Assembly: GCA_029259915.1 (NCBI GenBank)
Contig: JAJDED010000025.1
Coordinates: 35,812 to 99,811 of the forward strand
Length of the DNA stretch: 64,000 bases
Direction of reading: 5' to 3'
Origin: Planctomycetota bacterium
Lineage (GTDB): Bacteria > Planctomycetota > Planctomycetia > Pirellulales > Lacipirellulaceae
The notes under the pieces are model-generated. The model searched no databases, was not told the DNA's origin, and worked only from the letters and a program-made list of their open reading frames with translations. The translations under genes and the position numbers were made by a program. This document shows positions 1-8,147 of the stretch, piece by piece. Numbering within the stretch: position 1 is the stretch's first letter; each line of letters opens with the position of its first letter.

Positions 1-587
1 TCGCGCAGGAATCTCGCTTGCGCTTCGCGGCAGACTTCCAATCGCTGTTGGCGAATGGCCGCGTCACAGGAGTAGGCCTGTCGTTCCAAGCCGAGGAGAA
101 ATGCCATAAACTCCAGCTCCTGCACGATGTGGTCCGGACGTTCTGGGTGTGTTGTGGACGTAGTCAGGCCAAATGCACGATAAAAACCGCTAACGTCGGC
201 TAACGTGTTGCTACGCTGAAACGCGTACTTGCTGTTGATGTACTCCGTTTCATACGGTGGGCATGCATTCGAGACCAGCAGCCCGAAAGTGTTCTCGAAC
301 TCTTCATTCAACTTGTCACGAGTATGGGGAAGACGATTTAGCACCGGATCTGGATCGAGTTTGGAAAGCGGGTGTTCGCCAGGCCCCAGCTTTCTCAGTG
401 TGGCCTCGGGTAAGTCGCGAATAAGGTTCGCTGCTTCGGATAAGAGCGCATCTTCACGCAGTGCGTCGAGTTGTTCCCAACCACCGGCCTTGGGATCAAG
501 CAGCGTCAAGGCCGCGAAGCGATAGAGCGTCTGACGAGCCATAAGAACGGCTGGATCACAACCAATCTCATCCGTAGTTTCAGTCAT
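1..587 (-). CDS. TorD/DMSO-reductase-family assembly chaperone, partial (runs off left edge)
   Basis: An open frame of 195 codons reads from an ATG at 587 to the window edge without a stop, so the C-terminus is missing. Visible blocks are an N-terminal helix (LYRFAALTLLD), then YETEY near residue 105, a stretch ending SGFYRAFGL, and RPDHIVQELEFMAFLL. These match the TorD/NarJ-like family, cytoplasmic chaperones that hold a molybdoenzyme catalytic subunit until cofactor insertion and Tat export. It is the last visible gene of the operon, 68 bases after the Fe-S beta subunit, which suits that role: the alpha subunit has a twin-arginine signal and needs proofreading. The ribosome-binding site is weak (AAAGAGA). 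Family assignment is good; the exact partner is inferred from position. Confidence 0.8.
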   Translation of the reverse strand, partial: MTETTDEIGCDPAVLMARQTLYRFAALTLLDPKAGGWEQLDALREDALLSEAANLIRDLPEATLRKLGPGEHPLSKLDPDPVLNRLPHTRDKLNEEFENTFGLLVSNACPPYETEYINSKYAFQRSNTLADVSGFYRAFGLTTSTTHPERPDHIVQELEFMAFLLGLERQAYSCDAAIRQQRLEVCREAQARFLR

Positions 588-631
588 AGTGAATCTCTTT
601 GCTAAAAAGCGATCTGACAGTTTACTCATTC

Positions 632-664
632 CGAAGGTGGCGGCCTTCGATTTGATCAAATCGA
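632..664. repeat. Hairpin plus 18-bp perfect palindrome at the beta-subunit stop codon
   Basis: Bases 647-664 form an 18-bp perfect palindrome centred on TTTGATCAAA, and the stop codon of the beta-subunit gene (656-658, minus strand) lies inside it. Directly beside it, 632-649 can fold as a 6-bp stem (CGAAGG/CCTTCG) with a 6-base loop. There is no T-run typical of an intrinsic terminator. It may be an operator or a processing site between the beta-subunit and chaperone genes. The symmetry is seen; the function is not known. Confidence 0.5.
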
Positions 665-1960
665 GTTTACGTGCATGTCTGCTGGCCGCTCAAAAGTCGG
701 TTCTTCGACGGTAACGCGGACAACCTCTTCGCCAAGTTTGTTGAAGCCAAGGACTGTGTCGTTGAACAATTCCTGCGTCTTACTGGAACCATCGGGCATG
801 GTCACTTCGATTTCGCCGACCTTAGGGCCTTCTTCTATTTCGAAGCGAAAGACGATTTGTTGATTCGCGCGAAATAGCTGCAAAACTGCCAGCAGTTCCC
901 GGTCGGGACAACTGTATTGTTCGATGGCATGGTCGACGCCTGGTCCAAACATTTGCACCAAATAACTGCGTGGCACCCAACGCGGTGGAATGTAGAACCC
1001 ATTGGGCTCGGTACCGAACTGTGGGTAGAGTGGCAAAGCGATCTGCCGCTGGCGGATTAAATAGTAAAGTGGATTCTGCGGGTCTTCGGTCCAAGTTCCG
1101 TCTTCTTCAATGCTCAATAAACCTTGCAGGCGAATCTTGCCAACGCAGGCGGCCATGCATCGTGTTTCCGCTGGAGCACCCGTCGGGCTGACAGTCTTGT
1201 CCTTGCCTTCCAATCGTGGGAAACAACCGATGCACTTTTCGGTCGTCCTCGTTGTGGGCCGATACATCGCCTTCTTGTAGGGGCAGCCTTCGACGCACTT
1301 GCGGTAACCGCGACAACGGCCCTGATCGACTAACACGACGCCGTCTTCCGGCCGCTTGTAGATCGCGTTACGCGGGCACGAGGCGAGACAACCTGGGTAA
1401 GTGCAGTGATTGCAGATGCGTGCCAGATGGAAGAACCAAACCTTGTGTTCCGGCAATTGAGCTTCACCGCCGTAGTCGTCTTTTCCTTTTGTCTTGAATT
1501 GGTCACCGGTTGCCGTATCCTCGTGGATGTTGGGCGCGCGCCACTGATCGTCGGTGGGAAGATAGCCTAGCGCCTGCTGGGCGCCAAAGTCAGGGCGCGG
1601 CTTCTGGTTGGCGGCGTCAAAAATCGTGAGGCCGTCGAAGACGCCATAGGGTTTCTTTTCTGTTTCTTTGTTGCGTGCGTCCCAGACCTGTCCGCTGGGA
1701 TTGGCCTCCTCCAACATCGCGAGCAGCTTCGCGTCCCAGTGCTGCGGATAGCCGCCGTAGGGCTTCGTCTCTACATTGTTCCACCACATCAATTCCTGGC
1801 CTTTGGAAAAAGTCCAGGTGCTTTTGCAGGCCATCGTGCAGGTTTGGCAGCCGATGCAGCGGTTGGGATTGAAGACGAACGCAAACTGCGTCTGCGGATG
1901 GCGCTCCTCGTGGGGGTAGCTCATCTCGCGACCGATTTGCCAGTTGTAAACGGTAGGCAT
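656..1960 (-). CDS. nxrB-like: Molybdoenzyme Fe-S beta subunit, nitrite oxidoreductase NxrB-like
   Basis: 434 aa with an ideal AGGAGG ribosome-binding site before ATG 1960. This is the electron-transfer subunit that carries four Fe-S clusters between the catalytic subunit and the heme subunit. Cysteine groups are C35-x2-C38-x2-C41-x3-C45, then C183, C186, C191, C195, then C216, C222, C226, then C243, C246, C268, C272. The sequence is strongly reminiscent of Nitrospira NxrB, including the MWWNNVETKPYGGYP block near residue 58, RICNHCTYPGCLA near 181 and TEPNGFYIPPR near 317. It has no signal peptide, so it would cross the membrane with the Tat-exported alpha subunit. Alternatives within the same branch are a periplasmic nitrate reductase, chlorate or selenate reductase beta subunit. 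Direction of catalysis cannot be read from this subunit. Confidence 0.88.
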   Translation of the reverse strand: MPTVYNWQIGREMSYPHEERHPQTQFAFVFNPNRCIGCQTCTMACKSTWTFSKGQELMWWNNVETKPYGGYPQHWDAKLLAMLEEANPSGQVWDARNKETEKKPYGVFDGLTIFDAANQKPRPDFGAQQALGYLPTDDQWRAPNIHEDTATGDQFKTKGKDDYGGEAQLPEHKVWFFHLARICNHCTYPGCLASCPRNAIYKRPEDGVVLVDQGRCRGYRKCVEGCPYKKAMYRPTTRTTEKCIGCFPRLEGKDKTVSPTGAPAETRCMAACVGKIRLQGLLSIEEDGTWTEDPQNPLYYLIRQRQIALPLYPQFGTEPNGFYIPPRWVPRSYLVQMFGPGVDHAIEQYSCPDRELLAVLQLFRANQQIVFRFEIEEGPKVGEIEVTMPDGSSKTQELFNDTVLGFNKLGEEVVRVTVEEPTFERPADMHVNSI

Positions 1961-2003
1961 TGCGAAGCCCTCCTTCGTGGGCCAAGTTTTATCTCACCAG
2001 GTG

Positions 2004-2354
2004 TTATTCCAGCATTTCGATTTGCACTAAACGCTCCGAAGTCGGTACTGTTTCCTTCGTTGTCACACGGATGACTCCACACCGGGCCAAAATTTGCCCG
2101 ATTTGTGACGTCAACTTTTCCTCACCAAAGAACTGCAACAGACCGTGAAATGCCTGATAATTGGGATCACGGGCTAACTGCAAGATTTCTTCGGCTCCCC
2201 ATCCAATACGAGCGTACTCTTCGACCAACAGCCGTAGCATCAGGTTGGGATCGCCTGGCACTTCAAAGCCATGCATTTGCATAGGGTCGTCGGGCAAAAT
2301 CTCCCGTGTCGCCGGATGCACCTTGGCAGTCGCGTGAGAGTTCTCATCGGACAT
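2004..2354 (-). CDS. Small conserved accessory protein between the alpha and beta subunit genes
   Basis: 116 aa, no signal peptide, no cysteine cluster except one Cys near the C-terminus. The middle is helical (DPNLMLRLLVEEYARIGWG, then ALHGL-like FHGLLQFFGEEKLTSQI). It sits in frame order between the catalytic gene (50 bases away) and the beta gene (43 bases away), with a usable AGGGA ribosome-binding site, so it is translated as part of the complex's operon. I have an impression that similar short proteins occur beside molybdoenzyme and cytochrome gene sets, but I cannot name a family. Position suggests a role in assembly or maturation of the alpha-beta dimer; it is not itself TorD-like. 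Confidence 0.7.
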   Translation of the reverse strand: MSDENSHATAKVHPATREILPDDPMQMHGFEVPGDPNLMLRLLVEEYARIGWGAEEILQLARDPNYQAFHGLLQFFGEEKLTSQIGQILARCGVIRVTTKETVPTSERLVQIEMLE

Positions 2355-2404
2355 GTCTGTTTCCCTTCAATTTTGGTTGTTATCAAGGGCCAGCAGTCGA
2401 GCGA

Positions 2405-5400
2405 TTATGATTTCACCGTCACGTATCCGCCGACCAGATACTGATCGTTCTGGGGCGAGTCCGAACCTGGGCTGTAGCCGGATTCGGCCGGCTTCCACAA
2501 ACCGACCCCGCCAATGCCGCCATCTTCCGCTTTCGTGATGCGGATCAACGTTTCCTTCGGTACCGTGTTGATTGCATGGTTGTCGACGTCGAAACCAAAA
2601 GTGAAACCCATTGCGCCCGTTTTTTTGTGGAACAGCGTATCGGTCTGGTGCATCGGCATCATCCAGTTTCGCGTGATGCTTTGGTGCGAGCCATAGCGGT
2701 AGCTGGCCTGGTAGCCGGTCTCAGCGACCAACGCCCGGCCATCCGGACGTGTTTCGTGTGCTTTGACCGACCGCTCGCTGGCAATCCAACCGGTGTGTTT
2801 CATAATTGTGAAGTTGTACGGCAAGCCCGGATTAAACTTCACGCGGACCATGCAACGAAATGCCTTATGCCGCGGACCATCGTCATCCTTCCACCCAATA
2901 TAAGGACGATCGAGTTCATTGGCATCAACCCACACATAGTCGCCTTCATTCAATCCCTGATCGCGAGCGGCTTGCGGGTTGATTTGAATCTGGCGATCAG
3001 CCACGCCTGGCGCCCGCTTGTCGGTGCGGTGTGGATCGCCAAAGTTATCGCTCCAGATCCAATGCCAATCGACGGTCGACCACGAAGAGTGGGTCGTATG
3101 GCGGCTCTTGGGTGTGCAACAAAAAAACGAGTAACCTTGCGACCACAACGGGTTTACCGTCTTCTGCACTTCGTCCCATGGCATCTTTACGTTGCGAACT
3201 TGTCGTAAGTCGGCGTCGAGCGTGTCGTGTGCAATGCCATAATCCACCGGACGTATGAACGGGCTCGTCGAGACGATCACGTTCGGCAAATAGGGCGTGG
3301 CCTCGACACCTTCGCGATGCACACAAAGATTTTCGCCATACTCGATAGCTTCGGGGATGTCGCAGTAGCTGTGCAGTCTACCGCTATCCGTATAAAACGG
3401 AATCGAATCGTGAATCTGCTCCCAAAACGGAACTCGGGGATACGTGCGGAACAACATCAGCCCCGCACCCGGCTCGCCGCCGTACTCGCCCGCGATAAAT
3501 TTGTCGACGTCGTAAGGCCCGTCCTTGCCACGCGTGGTAGTGCTGTTGTCGAAGACGCGTTGAAGATAAATCTTGGCTTTGCCTTCGGTGACAAATTTGA
3601 AGTAGTCGGAAAATCGTTTGTCGCCAGTCTTGGCTGCCAGCGCGTCGGCAACTTTGGCGAAGACCATGCCGTCGTCCACGGTGTCGTGAACCGGCCTGAT
3701 TCCCCCTTTCCAGATCTGAAGAAATGGATTCGAGCAAGAACCGCCGCATTCGTAGTCCTCGATTTCGACCCACGAATTGACCGGCAGCACAACGTCGGAA
3801 TACTCCGCGCTGCCAGTCCATTCGATCTGCTGATCGACGATCATGTCCACCTTAGGCAGCACATTGGCGATAATGTTGTAGACCCATTTCGCCTGGTTCA
3901 AGAAATTCGCGTTGTTGTACCACACGACCTTCGTCGGCGTAGGCATGTGAGATTCGCCGGTAAAGCATCGCTTGTCGCCGTTGGGAAGGTCCACGGTGAG
4001 CGTCTTTTCCCCACTCGCCCAATACGAGGGGTCTTCGACGTCGGTCGTGTGCCGAAGGTCGGCACGGGTAATGCGCGCATTTTCGTCGAGTACGGGAGCG
4101 AATGGGTCTTCATGCGTGTAGCTGCCGACGCCGGGACCACTCCACGACGATGCCTGGAGCAGCGCACCCTTATAGTTGCCTGCCCACGTGAACGAGCCCG
4201 CTCCGTGTTTGCCGATATTGCCTGTAAGCAGCAACGGAAGATACGTCGCACGATTGTGCAGCGTCGCGTGGAAATAGTGATTCACGCCCTCGCCAATGTG
4301 AATTGCTACGGGGTGCCCCGCCTCGGTCGTCTGCCAAATATCTTCAGCCAAACGTCGAACCAAGTGGGCTGGTGCGCCCGAGATCTCTTCCACTGTTTTC
4401 TCATCGTAATCCGCCAGATGCCGCTTGTACATTTCCATGACCGGCATCACTTCGGCTTCGCTGCCATCGGCAAGCTTGACTCGAAACGTGCCTTCGAGCG
4501 CCGCATTGATATTTGCATGGTTGCCCACATCGTCGCGGCTGATAAAGGCAACTCGGTTCGTATCGTTGTCCCAAACGCAGAAGTCGCCGATCTTCGCCCG
4601 CTGTGCATCGGTCAAACCTTGTATTTTATAAGACGGTCCGCCGCTAATGTCTTGAGGTTGATAGTCCGCCTGAATATCCTCCGGTCGCAAACGCCGCAGG
4701 TTGTCGGTTCGTACCAGCAGGGGGAAATCGGTGAAACGTCGGCAAAAGTCTGGCTTGTACCAGTCGTTGTCGAGCATGATTTTCGTCACGCCCAACAGCA
4801 CGGACAGATCCGACAGCCCCGGTCGTACGCTGATCCAGTAATCTGATTTCGTAGCCGGGCAATTGTATTCGGGCGCGATGTCGACTAGTTTCGCACCGCG
4901 CTCCATGCACTCGTTCAGCCAGTGCGATTCGGGCATCTTATTTTCAATGAGATTCTTGCCGATCTGGATGACCAGCTTGCAGAACCGCATGTCGTTGAAG
5001 TCCATATCAGCCGTTTGCAAACCGTGAACGAACGGGTGGCCCGGGGCTTGATCGCCGCGCCAAGTGTACTCGTTCCAGTCGCGTGCCCCGCGTGCTTCTT
5101 CCGGCGGTACATTGCGAATGTGGTGGTCCAACAAACCGAGCACATTGGCAAAGCGGTAGATGCCAAACTTGCCTACTACGCCGTGAATGGGGAGATTGGA
5201 GCCGATCTTGACGACGCGCGTGCCAGCCCCTTCCACCTTGTCGATCATCCGCTGTTCGTAGCCATCCTTCTTCAGACGCGCTGCGCCTTCGTCGCCGCTA
5301 TACGTCCCAGAGATAGCGTGCAATGCTTCGGCAACGTATTTCGACGCTTCGTCCCACGACATTCGCACATAGCTGTCGTTGCCTCGGTCGTCGAACTTGT

Positions 5401-5872
5401 ATTTCGTACGCAGTGCCGGATTGTCCGATAGCGACGGGCAACCGTCGTCGACCCATTGTTTCCACCCCCGACGAAGCACGGGCCCCTTGAGTCGATAGGG
5501 TCCGTAAACCCGCCGCTGCATCGTGAATCCTTTCGGACAGCCGCGTGGGTTCCAGGCTTTGGTGGCCCGGTTGCCATACAAGTCGCCGCAGCGGTCGTGG
5601 TCGTAATTCTGCTCGCTACGGATCATGACGCCATTACGCACAAATGCGCGAAGCCGGCACATATGCGTGTCATTCGGGGCACAAACCCAGGTAAACGTGT
5701 CGTCGTAGCGATATTGGTCGAGGCAAACCTTTTCCCAACCGCGATTCGGGTAGGCTCCCAGGGGATTGTCGATGCTCACCGGTGCAAAAGCCCAGGCTTG
5801 CGCTCCTGCGGCCAACAGCGATCCACCGCTAGCGGCGCACGTTTCTAGGAAATGTCGGCGTGAAACATTCAT
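2405..5872 (-). CDS. nxrA-like: Tat-exported NarG-type molybdopterin catalytic subunit, nitrite oxidoreductase NxrA-like
   Basis: 1155 aa from ATG 5872, chosen over the longer frame (5959) because a CAAAGGAGCG ribosome-binding site precedes it and a twin-arginine signal (SRRHFLE, R5-R6, then a hydrophobic Ala-rich stretch to about residue 30) begins at once. The proximal Fe-S site reads C64-x3-D68-x3-C72 with C112, so an Asp takes the place of the His or Cys seen in classical NarG. D249 in LLDHHIR aligns by context with the Mo-ligating Asp of the NarG family. The protein follows Nitrospira/anammox NxrA along its length, for example RGWEKV near 44, YDHDRCGDLYGNR near 90 and IGKNLIENKMPE near 304. 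Expected reaction: nitrite to nitrate or the reverse, bis-MGD cofactor, periplasmic side. Chlorate, perchlorate or selenate reduction remain possible. Confidence 0.88.
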   Translation of the reverse strand: MNVSRRHFLETCAASGGSLLAAGAQAWAFAPVSIDNPLGAYPNRGWEKVCLDQYRYDDTFTWVCAPNDTHMCRLRAFVRNGVMIRSEQNYDHDRCGDLYGNRATKAWNPRGCPKGFTMQRRVYGPYRLKGPVLRRGWKQWVDDGCPSLSDNPALRTKYKFDDRGNDSYVRMSWDEASKYVAEALHAISGTYSGDEGAARLKKDGYEQRMIDKVEGAGTRVVKIGSNLPIHGVVGKFGIYRFANVLGLLDHHIRNVPPEEARGARDWNEYTWRGDQAPGHPFVHGLQTADMDFNDMRFCKLVIQIGKNLIENKMPESHWLNECMERGAKLVDIAPEYNCPATKSDYWISVRPGLSDLSVLLGVTKIMLDNDWYKPDFCRRFTDFPLLVRTDNLRRLRPEDIQADYQPQDISGGPSYKIQGLTDAQRAKIGDFCVWDNDTNRVAFISRDDVGNHANINAALEGTFRVKLADGSEAEVMPVMEMYKRHLADYDEKTVEEISGAPAHLVRRLAEDIWQTTEAGHPVAIHIGEGVNHYFHATLHNRATYLPLLLTGNIGKHGAGSFTWAGNYKGALLQASSWSGPGVGSYTHEDPFAPVLDENARITRADLRHTTDVEDPSYWASGEKTLTVDLPNGDKRCFTGESHMPTPTKVVWYNNANFLNQAKWVYNIIANVLPKVDMIVDQQIEWTGSAEYSDVVLPVNSWVEIEDYECGGSCSNPFLQIWKGGIRPVHDTVDDGMVFAKVADALAAKTGDKRFSDYFKFVTEGKAKIYLQRVFDNSTTTRGKDGPYDVDKFIAGEYGGEPGAGLMLFRTYPRVPFWEQIHDSIPFYTDSGRLHSYCDIPEAIEYGENLCVHREGVEATPYLPNVIVSTSPFIRPVDYGIAHDTLDADLRQVRNVKMPWDEVQKTVNPLWSQGYSFFCCTPKSRHTTHSSWSTVDWHWIWSDNFGDPHRTDKRAPGVADRQIQINPQAARDQGLNEGDYVWVDANELDRPYIGWKDDDGPRHKAFRCMVRVKFNPGLPYNFTIMKHTGWIASERSVKAHETRPDGRALVAETGYQASYRYGSHQSITRNWMMPMHQTDTLFHKKTGAMGFTFGFDVDNHAINTVPKETLIRITKAEDGGIGGVGLWKPAESGYSPGSDSPQNDQYLVGGYVTVKS

Positions 5873-5942
5873 TAATTCGCTCCTTTGGTAGCCATCGTAT
5901 CCAGCGCGGTGAAGCAAAAAAACTGACGCGTTTCTCCTGCGG

Positions 5943-7604
5943 TTACTTCTCCAACTCAAGATCCTGCCATATCGTGATTAACTTCTGGCCATCGCGGTCC
6001 TGGTGCGAACCGTTCCAGATCGCGAATGCGACCGACGCTTTCTCACCCGGCCCCAACGAGACGCCTTCATCGGGCGTATCGACTGACAGCGCCCGCTGCA
6101 TCACGACCGTCCAACGCCCCTCTTTCCATTGCCCCATGGCCGTGACAAGTTGGCTTTTGGGAATGCGGAAGGTGACGCTACCGGGTCCACCGACACCCAA
6201 GTCGGAACCACCAGAGATCGATCGACCCGGGACGATCTGATTCTTTGCAGCTAAGGCGGGTAAGCTGATGCTGGGCTGCTCATCCCGTAAGGTTCCTTTG
6301 CGGTGATATTCTGCCGTTGCAACAAGGTTCTCGCTGAATGGATAGATGTCAGCCACGATATTAGGGTATTGATCTTCGACATCGATTGATGTCTGCCGAT
6401 CCGCATCCCAGAACCAGACGTCCACCGACTGGTCCACACTCCCCATGCCAAGGAACGGTTCCGCGTTGCCGCGAACCAATTCCATCGCCACGGCGTCCTC
6501 GAACGACTCGCTTCGGGTCGCATGCTTGTCTTCAGACCCATCTTTCCAAGTTATTCGTATAGCGATCGATTTGCCGTCATGGATGGCCTGTATTTGGAGG
6601 TTGGGATCCGCGTCATTGCGCCACCAAAGCGGCATGATCTTCAGGTTGACCTGCGCAATTTCCGACCAGGCATTCGAATCGAAGGGCTCAGGGATCGCGT
6701 TGACGGCTCTTACGAAGATTTTTGCGCGCTTCATGATTGCAGCCAATCGCATGTCTTCGCTGGAGAGTGAACGAATAAAATGCACTAGGTCGACAACTTC
6801 TTCCGGCTTCAACGCGCTCGAACCAGGCATCGGCGTGCCGGGCATCCCATAAGCAACTCGGCGAAACAGAGACGCTCCGTCGTGACCACCCTTAAAGATG
6901 CCTAGCGTGAAGTCGCGCGGACTTGTAGGAAATCCCTCACCGTCCACCATCTTCTCCACGCCATCGCCCCGTCCTTCTTTTCCGTGACAAGAGTGACAAC
7001 TCTGTTTGAAATAGACATCGCGACCACGAGCAATGGACTCCGTATCGGGCGACTCGATCACGGGCACACTGCGGCTCTCGCCAGGAGTCGTGAATCGCTG
7101 TACGTAGTCGTCGATATCTGCCTGAACCTCTTCTTCAGCGATTTCCTCTTCCGTCAGTTCTTCCTCTTCCCGGAGATAAGCCACAAAGGATTCACGAGCG
7201 CCTTCTTTTCTCATCAGAAGTACCTCGTCGACAAGCGCATCGCGCTCCGCTTGCCCGAGGTGCTCCCAAGGTGGCATCGAGGAACCGGGCATGCCGCGAA
7301 GCAGCACGGCGTGCAAGTCCTCGCGAGTCGGGACATTGTTTGAAGTGCTCACCAGCCGAAACCGTCCGGCACGGAAATCCCGAGGCTTGGGAAACAAGAA
7401 TGCCGCCGCAATTCCTTTGCTGTCGCCATTCTGGCCATGACAAGCGGCACAATGGAGGGCATAGAGCTCTTTCCCCGAGGGCGGAGATGCCGCAGAAGCA
7501 CGCTGACAGCCCATCAAGCTAAGGGAGATAATCATACTGACAACTGTCAGAGAAGCCGTCGCTCTTACAGGCACATTGATCTGATGTTTCTCTCCGCGTC
7601 TCAT
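5943..7604 (-). CDS. nxrC-like: Di-heme cytochrome c fused to an ethylbenzene-dehydrogenase-type heme domain (NxrC-like subunit)
   Basis: 553 aa from ATG 7604, which has GGGAG eight bases upstream; a GTG at 7625 is the less likely start. A hydrophobic N-terminus ends in LMGC (C33), which could be a lipobox, so the protein may be lipid-anchored on the periplasmic face. Two c-type heme sites follow: C52-x2-C55-H56 and C203-x2-C206-H207, each with Met-rich loops downstream (GMPGSSMPP, GMPGTPMPG). A very acidic linker lies at about 145-165. From about residue 295 to the end the sequence matches the EBDH gamma / NXR gamma heme-b fold (LKIMPLWWRND, VAFAIWNGSHQDRDGQK). It would pass electrons between the alpha-beta unit and soluble or membrane carriers. 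The fused two-heme arrangement is unusual for this subunit. Confidence 0.85.
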   Translation of the reverse strand: MRRGEKHQINVPVRATASLTVVSMIISLSLMGCQRASAASPPSGKELYALHCAACHGQNGDSKGIAAAFLFPKPRDFRAGRFRLVSTSNNVPTREDLHAVLLRGMPGSSMPPWEHLGQAERDALVDEVLLMRKEGARESFVAYLREEEELTEEEIAEEEVQADIDDYVQRFTTPGESRSVPVIESPDTESIARGRDVYFKQSCHSCHGKEGRGDGVEKMVDGEGFPTSPRDFTLGIFKGGHDGASLFRRVAYGMPGTPMPGSSALKPEEVVDLVHFIRSLSSEDMRLAAIMKRAKIFVRAVNAIPEPFDSNAWSEIAQVNLKIMPLWWRNDADPNLQIQAIHDGKSIAIRITWKDGSEDKHATRSESFEDAVAMELVRGNAEPFLGMGSVDQSVDVWFWDADRQTSIDVEDQYPNIVADIYPFSENLVATAEYHRKGTLRDEQPSISLPALAAKNQIVPGRSISGGSDLGVGGPGSVTFRIPKSQLVTAMGQWKEGRWTVVMQRALSVDTPDEGVSLGPGEKASVAFAIWNGSHQDRDGQKLITIWQDLELEK

Positions 7605-7672
7605 GGCTCGCGCTCCCTTTCTCACGCCGTTAGGCGCTGCGAACGATCCTCACTGCACATGTTTCATGAAGT

Positions 7673-7704
7673 GACGAAGCAACTATCTTGCCAGTTGCTT
7701 CGTC
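7673..7704. repeat. 12-bp perfect inverted repeat across the Rrf2 stop codon
   Basis: Arms 7673-7684 and 7693-7704 (GACGAAGCAACT and its exact complement) are separated by 8 bases. The Rrf2 gene's stop codon (7683-7685) is at the inner edge of one arm. On the minus strand this is a strong hairpin between the regulator and the molybdoenzyme operon that follows. No U-run comes after it, so it is a weak candidate for an intrinsic terminator; it may be an operator or an RNA structure reducing read-through. Confidence 0.6.
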
Positions 7705-8147
7705 TTTCGCTTCCTTTTCTTCTTTGTCCCAGCCGGACATTCCTTGGATGAAAATACGTTCAGCTTCGTCTGTTTGAGGAACGAGTCGAATTGCTCATCA
7801 AACTGTACATAAGTATCATGGAGCGGGCAGGGATCTTTGTTGCCGCACCACTCTGGTCCGAAAGGACAAACGATTCGGTTTTCCATTCGCTCAAAAACCG
7901 ACACGATATCGAACAGCGATATCTTTCCTGGCGCGAGGGCAAGACGATAGCCGCCTCCAGGACCTCGCTCACCCACAACCAACCCCGCCTGCGAGAGCAT
8001 GGTCAATAGCTTGGCGACGAGTGTCTGTGCCAGATGTCGATCGCGGGCGATGTCGATCGAAGAAAGCAGGTGTTTTTCTGCGTAGGCCTCTGCCAGTCGG
8101 CTCATGGCCGCGATCGCATTCTGTGCAGTTTTGCCGTAAGGGGTCAT
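7683..8147 (-). CDS. Rrf2-family transcriptional regulator with three candidate Fe-S cysteines
   Basis: 154 aa, ATG 8147 preceded by AAAGGAAG. The N-terminal winged helix covers roughly residues 5-85, with the family's glycine-rich wing (GERGPGGGYRLA, 59-70). C94, C101 and C107 are spaced as in the [2Fe-2S]/[4Fe-4S] loops of IscR, NsrR and RsrR. The C-terminus is a lysine/arginine-rich tail. It is transcribed in the same direction as the molybdoenzyme operon and lies 79 bases before its first gene, so it is the natural candidate to control that operon, perhaps sensing nitric oxide, oxygen or cluster status. The exact signal is inference; family membership is secure. Confidence 0.85.
   Translation of the reverse strand: MTPYGKTAQNAIAAMSRLAEAYAEKHLLSSIDIARDRHLAQTLVAKLLTMLSQAGLVVGERGPGGGYRLALAPGKISLFDIVSVFERMENRIVCPFGPEWCGNKDPCPLHDTYVQFDEQFDSFLKQTKLNVFSSKECPAGTKKKRKRKTKQLAR

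Noticed and set aside
3227..4846. 539-codon plus-strand open frame antisense to the NxrA-like gene
   Set aside because: It lies wholly opposite a strongly conserved gene, and its translation lacks recognisable protein character; it is a codon-bias shadow.
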